Made by a program: the position numbers and the translations under genes. A DNA stretch of 64,000 bases, taken from positions 1,180,501-1,244,500 of the forward strand of contig OY848917.1 of NCBI GenBank assembly GCA_963693285.1. Direction: 5' to 3'. Below, in pieces: positions 55,672-64,000 of this stretch (its first letter is position 1; each line of letters begins with the position of its first letter). The stretch comes from Xestospongia muta. Taxonomy: Eukaryota; Porifera; Demospongiae; Haplosclerida; Petrosiidae. A model generated the notes under the pieces. The model worked only from the letters and a program-made list of their open reading frames with translations. It did no database searches and was not told the DNA's origin.

Positions 55672-58600
55672 GTATATGATGATTGCAGTTTCAATTAACC
55701 AGTCAAGTTTATATCTATCAATATGCTTTGATCAAATCAAAGCAGTAGTTTTACAGCTTATATATTTGAAGTGTCATATCTTAATTAACTGTATACTTAC
55801 ACTGTATTTAGAGCCAATAACTCATGCTAACAACGGTCCTTCTGGTGTTACTTTTGGATACATTGCCAGGAGTTATTACAATTGTATAAACAAGATTAAT
55901 ATAACCAGTTGTCTGACTACCAGTGCATATTATTTGGGATCTCCTTTTTACTGCAGTACAAGCAGAGACTCATTGAGAATTCATTGTAATGTTGATACAA
56001 GTAAGCTCTTTCCTAAATACATAAATACTAATTTTGCATCTGTCTCAATAATACAATTCATTAAGTAGCTATGATAAATCTATTACAAGTTTTACAGAAA
56101 ACTTAGTAAAGCCATTTTCTAACTATACTATTATATAACACCGCTCATAATTGCATACTAACACTACACCAATACACTATCACGTTGAGACATAAAAGTC
56201 TACAACTAAAGTTTCAAGACCTATTATTGAATGTACATCTTGTGTCAAGAGTAGGCTCAATACAATGTTTGACATATCTCTGCATACGTTTACTCAATAC
56301 TATAGTACATGATGTTGTTGTTAGTACCAAAACATTAAACAAAATATCATCTAAATCATTACAATATAATATATGCCAATGGACCTACAATAATTGACTA
56401 TAGTATGAGCAAACTATGTCATTGCCACTCAAAAAAAATTGTCAGCAATGGACAACAACATTATATTACAGTCATTAATATTATAGTATAGGTAACTCCA
56501 CCATATAGAGGCTTTGAATAAGTATGGTGCAATAAGTAAGCCATCCAATTTTTTAGAATTGTGTCTATGTACATATTAAGCACTATATACAATGCTTAAT
56601 AACAGTTGGTTGATACAAGTATCTTATTTTCAATTTTACAGGTGGTTGTACATACAAGCAAATACGTCTTTACAACAGTACTACTAACACATCTGGAGAT
56701 AGTGGCATGTTACAAATTTGTGATGCAACTGGCCATTGGACTGCTGTATGTGACTATAGTTGGGGATGTAATGAAGCAATGGTTGCCTGTAAACAATTAG
56801 GATACAACACTCCATGTGAGCTATGTAGGGTATTGTGGATTCATACCCAGGCATATGGCAAAGGGAAAAGAAGTTCCTTCCCTTTACCAAACATCTGTGT
56901 ATGATATCAAGGGTGACATTAAATTGACCAATTTCTAACATTCTAATAGTAATGTATTATGATAACATTTTAATATTCACTCTAGACCCACAACATACAT
57001 TTTACCTATCACAGTATATGATAATGATATGTATATTCTCACTTTAGACCCACAGTATAAATATAATGCTGGACCATGGACAGAGTTTGGCTTTGGACCT
57101 TACCTTTCTTGCAACATAGACTATTCATCCCTTTTTAATTGTTTAGCATATTCATCATATTACCGTACAAGTCTATCTTTTTGCAACCCAGTACAAGATA
57201 CAGTTTTGCTCAAATGTTCTATCAACAAAGGTAATACAAAATTTGATTAGGTTTCATCCCATAGGTAGACAGACACAATTTCATAGTTGATGTTATTTGT
57301 TAGTGCCATGTTTAACACAAGGTCAACATCTTCAACAAATGTTCCAAATATCTTCACAGTGAAATTTATTGTACTTCATGTATACATAGCATTTGCTATT
57401 ACTTCAGTACATCTCTGTCTCAATGGCTCGATTATCCATCATCTCACTAAACAATCCTAAGTTATTGTCAACCAGTAGTAGATACAAGTTAGAACAAGAA
57501 ATGAAATTGGTTTCTATCCTATAGGTAGCTATGCTTGTGAAGTTGAGGTAACTTATCAGTGTCATTAAAAACAGTGTGTAAACAACACATGGCAAATGGG
57601 AGTGTCTTCTCAAAATATGCACAGTGTAGAACTTCATTAGACTTATTATGTAGTGAAGTGGGAACAGGAAGTGGTCACCATTAATGATAGATGAGGGACA
57701 CACATAGCATATACTGTTGTCACGCCATTAATGATAGATGAGGGACACACATAGCATATACTGTTGTCACGCCATTAATGGTAGATGAGGGACACACATA
57801 GCATATACTGTTGTCACGCATTGACCACACCAATCATTAAAGTTTATTTATACCTAAATAGAATGTGTTTGCTACCTTCCAATATATTCACTTACTTATA
57901 ATATTCCAGTACTCTTGTGTAGTTTGTAAACAAGTTTGAAAACATGACTGTTTTTATCATTTTGAAATTTTATTATGCCTACAATATCATCTATCTTTAT
58001 GTCAGCACTAATGGCATCTATTGTTGTAAACATTATCAATGTAATTAACAAGAAAATTGCAAAACATTATATGTTACTATGTTAGTATTCATATAAAGTT
58101 GAAAATATTTGTTGTATCTATATATAGGTATTAACAACACATGTTCTGTTAATTATGATGTTAGACTTGTTGGTGGCAGTAAAAAGAGCGAAGGTAGACT
58201 TGAAATCTGTTATGAAGGAACGTGGGCCTCAATTTGTAGCAGTACCTATGTGGGTTCTAAGTTCACATCAACAGTATGTAATCAACTTGGATATGTCAGT
58301 AACAGTTGTAAGTGAAAATATACAAGACAAAATTTGGTGAACATTTACCAATATGTAATACTACTTCCAACTTTGTACACACTTTTACTTATCTACCTCT
58401 AGTTTCAAAACTGGTAACTGATGGTCGCTATGGTACAGGAAAAACTGAGATCTTTCTCACCAGTCCTTACTGTAGGAGTGAATATAATAACATCAAATAC
58501 TGTAGCTTACGTCCTAGTGGGTCTCAATGTAATCCTTTGACTTGCAGATATAATCACATTGGTGTAAAATGTTATGGTAATTTTTTATTTGTTTTTGACA

Positions 58601-60741
58601 GACCTCTTTATGTCTCCCACGTCTATTCAATGTATCCATGCTAAATATGTTTTCATATTATTCAAAATTAGTATTCATTGTTCTCCTAAAGTTCTATATA
58701 TTATATGGTATCATATCATTTGTTTAGAACTGGATGACTGCAATGAAGGAGATGTTCGTCTAGTTAATGGAACAATCGAAAGAGAAGGTCGTCTTGAAGT
58801 GTGTGCAAATGGTGTCTGGGGACAAATCTGTTCATTTGGTTTTGTAAAATCTGCTGCATATGTTGCTTGCAAGCAACTTGGCTACACAGATACAAATGGT
58901 ATATATAATATAGTCATGTTTGTTCAGTGAATGTACCAATTCTTATATATACAACCACTATTGCTATGTTATTACAGGGGCTCTTATTAATAAAAATGGA
59001 AAATATGGATTTGGAGAACGTCCAATTATATACAGCAATTTGGATTGCTTTGGCCATGAGACCAAACTGTCTAAGTGTTCCAAACAAGTTTATCCTGATT
59101 TTACTTGTTATTCCCAATATGTTGTTGGTCTTCTCTGCCTTGATAGTAAGTGTATGTATATACCAATAACAAAGTGTGTGTATGAATTCCACAGGGACAA
59201 CTCTAATGAAGTATTCTTATTTTGTTTAAGAATAAGTGAATCAACAATTGAACATGAACAGTCAATTGCATAGTACATTTATAATCAAAATGATATCTTT
59301 ACTGTTTGCATCAAATTCCTTTGCTATAGGCAACATGTTTAACTATATACATAGCTAAATCAACCAATCAGTTTTTACAGTGATGGTAACATAGTGTTTT
59401 ACTAATGTATCTTGCAATAAAAGTTAAAAAAAATCCAAAACAAAGAAATCATCTTTAAATTGTCATACCATGTGACAAAGCATAAGAATAATTTTAAAAA
59501 ATAGAATTAACTAAGGAGCCAAGTTAATATTAAAATTTTAGAAATGAGAACTAATACTTTAATAATGACTTTTTATCAAATAAGCTAGGAAAAATAACAA
59601 ATAATAAGTATCATAATTTATCGTCTTCTAGCATGTAAGGAAGGAAATATTCAACTAGTTGGTGGAAAACATAAGTTTGAAGGAACAGTTGAAATCTGTC
59701 TTGACAGTATTTGGTGTGTAGTAGCACAACATGGTTGGGATGATGATGATGCTAGAGTTGTGTGCAGACAAATAGGAGGATATGATCCTAATGGTAAGGT
59801 TCACACTATTTTTGCTAATAATAAAAATATCATCAATATGTTTTCTTTCTAGCTGGAATAGCTGTATATAATTCATCATATGGACATCCTAAACGAGCTA
59901 TTCGTTACAGCAATGTACACTGTCGTGGACATGAAGAGGAGTTGGCTGACTGTACTCATCATACTCTAGAATTTGAAATTGGACGGACATACCAAGCTGA
60001 AGTTGCTGGAGTGGATTGTGGAGGTATCTTAAATGTACTTTACATTAATTAATGAGTCTCTTTATTATAAGAGAATATACATTACATTTAATGGTACTAT
60101 TTAATTGTTCATTAGTTGTTTTTTTTTATTTCATCAGCAACTTATGGTTCTAATTAAATATATTAACTGTATAACATTGTACCTTTCCTCTAGTGATAGT
60201 ATCAAATACATTTGTACCCACAAGTTCAACCTCAATGTCATCATTAGTACCTACGTCAGTATCTCTATATTCATCTTCATCTATAACTCCACATGTATCA
60301 ACAACACCAGTTGTTTCTCAACAAGCATCAGCAAGAGAAAGTCATGAAAGTGGATATCTTTTCATCAGTGGCCTCCTCTTTCTTATAATAGCTATCACCA
60401 TTATGGTTATTGGGTAAGCTCTATTATCAAAGTTTAGTAGATAGTCAAAGATAATCTATTATTATTAATAGACATATTTTATTATTGATATTATTGAATA
60501 TGCACATACTTTAAAATTTATTATTAATAATATGTCTTTGTAATTTCTCAACAGAATCATCATCATGGTCGTCATTATTGCTAGAATGAAAAAGCTTTCC
60601 ATATCTAATGCTGGACGTATCAGTGAAATTAGAATGAGTGGTCTTGAAGGGAACAATCCACTCTCCGTTCAGTCTGAATATGATGATATCTCTTTCAAGA
60701 AAGACCCCTTTCCTGAAAAAGATGATCGACTCCTTTCATAA
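55201..60741 (+). CDS. Five-SRCR single-pass membrane receptor, copy B
   Basis: Tandem paralogue of SRCR-A with the same 13-exon, phase-1 design, exactly 731 residues: 55201-55249, 55321-55488, 55812-56000, 56642-56815, 57048-57230, 58128-58307, 58403-58576, 58728-58898, 58978-59145, 59632-59793, 59853-60023, 60194-60413, 60555-60741. Signal peptide MIPILLSLLLIPFQS; five SRCR domains (for example GRLEICYEGTWASIC, GRLEVCANGVWGQIC, GHETKLSKC, GHEEELADC). The stalk is Ser/Thr/Val-rich (TSSTSMSSLVPTSVS) instead of Pro/Ala-rich, suggesting O-glycosylation, and is three codons shorter; exon 7 has one extra codon. The TM helix and tail are conserved, with SEYDDISFKKDPFPEKD and terminal DDRLLS. All exon lengths otherwise equal those of copy A, so the duplication is fairly recent or under constraint. 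Confidence 0.93.
55615..55666. repeat. (TA)n microsatellite in SRCR-B intron 2
   Basis: About 48 bases of pure TA; not present in the corresponding SRCR-A intron. Confidence 0.95.
57231..58127 (+). other. SRCR-B intron 5 with tandem repeat
   Basis: An 897-base intron, larger than its copy A counterpart (307 bases). It contains the three-copy 47-bp repeat at 57679-57819 and no coding signal. Confidence 0.75.
57679..57819. repeat. 47-bp tandem repeat, 3 copies
   Basis: Unit begins cattaatgatagatgaggga; copies are almost identical (one a/g change in the third), implying a recent expansion. Confidence 0.95.
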
Positions 60742-63700
60742 TATATTAACTTTGTTAATGTTTTGCTGAGTGCTGCTATTATTAATTTTCAATTAATAGG
60801 ATATTTTGTTATGCTGCAACTTTTTACTTTTTTGATAATTTTTTAAATAAAAAAATCATTTAGTTTTTAGGTAGAAAATTAACCACATATAAACAATTTT
60901 GATGTTGGACTGTAAGTTAGTGTAATGACCATATAAAAGCATCATACAATGTGGGATTGGCATTGCAAATATCTGAAACAAGACCAGAGTTGATAACATG
61001 ACGAATATACTGCTGATCTGTTTATGCTTTTAAAAGCTTTTTTTCTATTGCAGTATATATGCAGTTGCTAAAGTAATTGTTACTCTGATTCTCCCAGTTT
61101 TTTGCTTGCAATTATGGACATGGTCTTAAAATCAAAAGTAACCAGATCTACCTTTTCTAAAGATAGATATATGTCGTTGCTAAACAGATTAATTAATTAT
61201 ATTCATTAAAGTCTGTAAAATAGTTAAAGAGATTTATTAATTTAGGTGTCTTGTATATTTTAAAAACATACCAAATTATCAATGTTCCTATCATAATCAA
61301 CATGTTTCCTTGCAAACAATTTTCTTAATGATTTTTGAAAGAATTAAGCTATTTCTTAACATAACTATTCTGATCATCATAAAAAGTATTAAAACATACT
61401 AAATAATAAATTTGCAGAAACTTATCAATATATATCATAAAGGCAGAGGTACAAACCTCACTGCATGTACTACTCAGACAACTTAAATCTTGTAGCTCAA
61501 TCTGCACAGATATCAGAGCATATGAAAGCCCATCTAATACAAACATGGGATAGCCAAAGAGTGCAATAGTCTCATTTCATGAGCGGATATTTCCTGGTGG
61601 CAAGTATTAGCCTCCAGATAGAGTGGTACATATTTGATGTAGCACTGGAATAATTTCACGCCTCCTTCCAAGTTACTTGAGATGCATCAGGCACCTGGGG
61701 TGTTGCAGCATCTGTCTGTTAAAGTGATTCCAATTGCAATAGATGCTCCCCAAAAAATTGGTACCAATTGTTATTACTACAGTCTCCTGTATGGCAGTGA
61801 TTTAAAGGTAAGAATTGAATTTATTGCGCGTAACAATGCACATGCTGTATTAACATTACAATAAGGAAGTCCATCTATGCAATTTGTACATTCATTAGCC
61901 TTTCTGTCATTATACTGAATACTTGTCTGCAACCACTCATATAGCAGAATTAATACATGGACAAACATTATTCCCATAATAAAACTCAGATCTTTATATT
62001 TAAGACTCATGAGTGTCCTCAATACGTTAAGAGTTTCCATAAGCACTCTTGCAAGTCTATCAATCAATCTCAAATGGAGATTCTTAGACTGCTGGCAGAT
62101 TGGCTGGCCTCTTTTTGAATGTCCTTATTGTGGGTAGTTGATATGGTTGACACCCACCTAACCAGTGCCTCCAGCACCCTAAGTGAATTCATAGGTATTC
62201 TGCAGGTTTTGTTAACCAATTTCCAGTGGAAATTTTTAGACTGGACTGTGTTCATTTAACATTATTATAATGCAGGTATAGCCTTAGCTATAAAATGAGC
62301 ATACTAAGTAGCAAGAAAAAGATATGTAAATTCTGTTTGAACTTTGCCATCCTTCTGTTACCCACCATAGAGAACATACTATAGATACTATGTTGTCTCT
62401 GAGGGTGAACAGGACCTGGTTCTATTATCCATTAGATAATATCTTTGAGGATTATAGTACTCTCAAATTTGACATCGTTTCCCAGGTCATTAAATAGGAA
62501 GCATGCCAGGAGTTTATCTCATACTCAAAAAGGTAGATTTAATTACACCAACCATTATGAGAGAGGTACAGGAGATTCAACTTCTGGACATAACTACTTC
62601 CCAGCACTCTTTGGCCTCCATCACTCTGTGAGATATCTATCCCAGAATTCCTGTCTATCCTACTTTAAACATTTCTGTAGATAATCCTTCAATTAATTAT
62701 TCAGATTCAACTTAAGTATTCACCAACTTCAGAAGAACATGATATATTTCTATGTCACACAGGCAATGAATGAGCTCTGTCCAGTTGCAGTTTAATTGAG
62801 TTTCTTGACAATCAGAAGACAACAACCAGGCTCTCTGTTCATATAAAAGAATGGACTACAATTTACTTGTCCCAGGTTTGTAGATACAACATGGCATCTC
62901 ACTAACCTTCCAGGTAACTAATATCCCACTTATAGCTTTTGGATAGAGATAATGATTGTAACAGCGATTTCAAGGATTGAAGATTCTATGATTCACTCTC
63001 TGTGTCAATGGAATAGTGCTGCTGTCTACCTATTTACCTCAGGACCAGCTATGGACAAGAAACAGATTTATCTAATTCTATATTTGTTGAATTCTTTTAA
63101 CTGATACACAAGATAGGTTAAAGAAAGACTTACAAAAATCATATCAACATTCTATGTAACTACTAATTAGGTTTTTAATTTGTTCAATAACTGTTTATCT
63201 TATCCATTTTGGTTATATTGAAGAGCAATTCCAATAGTATACAACACCATGTGTGGCATTTAAGTATTCTTCAGCTGGATCCAGCAATTAGTAAAAGACA
63301 AATGCAATTACTGTCTATTCTCTGTCTTTGCTTTTTGTTAAGTTCTTTATGTATCTTTTACCAAGGAGAGTCATTAATTCTAACTAATATGCTAATGGCC
63401 AGTTTTTTTGGACTGATTTTTGTTTACATTGACCCTTACTTTTATTTCTTGTGTCTTTACATGATTTTCCACAAATTTTAGCATAGTTATTAAATTTATG
63501 TTTTTATGATGAAATAGCTTAAATTATGATTATATAATAGTCGTGCTAAAGAGAGTTTATGAATAAGTCCTTTTGATGATAACAAGAAATATAATCTGTT
63601 TATCTAGAAATAGCATTTCAATTTTATAAACATATACTTCAAGATATGTCTTTTTTTTCCTTGTTTATAGACATCTGAATTGTTTTAACTGATTATAATT

Positions 63701-64000
63701 ATGTGTAGGTTGAACATGTGGCATGACTGGTCTGGTTTTGTTTGTCTCAGTGATTCAAATTACATGGCACTCAAAATTGACTAAATTTGGTTGGACTTTA
63801 TACAGCTTAGCCCTTGTGCTCTGACCTAGATCAAATATTAAACCTACCTCAGTCTGCTACAGACACATCTACTATGTACTATTGTGTATAATCATTATTA
63901 TAGAAAATTTTTTTTGCTATTTATAGTTCATTGTATGATATTGTAAAATGCATACAGACTTATTTTATATTTTAAGGAAGAATTACTAACATTTTTATTT
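60742..64000. other. Downstream region without a recognised gene
   Basis: After the SRCR-B 3' UTR (AATAAA at 60846-60851) no gene model is supported. 61.3-63.1 kb is somewhat richer in GC and has several broken minus-strand frames, so it may hold a decayed mobile element. The far end has short resemblances to the spacer before SRCR-B (a gcatgactgg/ggactt stretch, then a catacagacttatttt stretch), hinting that the duplicated unit could continue past the window. Confidence 0.45.
60846..60851 (+). terminator. Polyadenylation signal AATAAA of SRCR-B
   Basis: Canonical hexamer about 105 bases after the stop codon. Confidence 0.6.

Overview
The window is AT-rich animal nuclear DNA with intron-containing genes. 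Many introns are only 45-120 bases. The gene set (multi-SRCR membrane proteins, a giant Ig-bearing adhesion GPCR, a parallel-repeat multi-pass receptor, a Death-domain protein) and the compact layout point to an early-branching metazoan, most likely a demosponge such as Amphimedon. That species call is an inference. Gene models were built by hand from splice sites, reading phase and protein resemblance; exon lengths close in frame for every multi-exon gene that ends inside the window.

Layout. 1-7.4 kb: no firm gene; two diverged copies of a coding-like exon (531-657 and 6921-7081), duplicated blocks and tandem repeats. 7.4-14.5 kb, minus strand: the N-terminal half of mitochondrial 2-oxoglutarate dehydrogenase E1, 13 exons, with the C-terminal half not found. 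14.8-20.05 kb, plus strand: a two-RRM hnRNP A/B- or D-like RNA-binding protein, divergent from OGDH across a 279-base shared promoter region; one intron carries a pogo-like transposon remnant. 21.66-32.5 kb, plus: a 23-exon adhesion GPCR of about 2121 residues (Ig, IgGFc-binding domain, six more Ig, EGF, HRM, GAIN/GPS, 7TM). 34.95-38.42 kb, plus: an intronless 1156-residue receptor with a beta-helix-like ectodomain and about nine membrane segments. 38.96 kb: an 84-bp broken copy of the GPCR TM1 exon. 40.95-43.23 kb, minus: a four-exon, 323-residue Death-domain protein with a foldback element just upstream. 44.5-44.8 kb: a decayed retroelement reverse-transcriptase piece. 46.41-53.12 kb and 55.20-60.74 kb, plus: two tandem paralogues, each with signal peptide, five SRCR domains, stalk, one TM segment and a short tail. 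60.7-64 kb: no gene recognised.

How the genes relate. OGDH and the hnRNP look like housekeeping genes. The rest (24-60.7 kb) is mostly cell-surface recognition and death-fold signalling: the adhesion GPCR, the beta-helix receptor, the Death-domain protein and the SRCR pair. A role in self/non-self or microbial recognition is inferred from the domains; nothing in the sequence proves it. Signs of local duplication are frequent: the SRCR pair, the TM1 fragment, a dispersed repeat shared by 41.8 and 49.6 kb, and the blocks in the first 7 kb.
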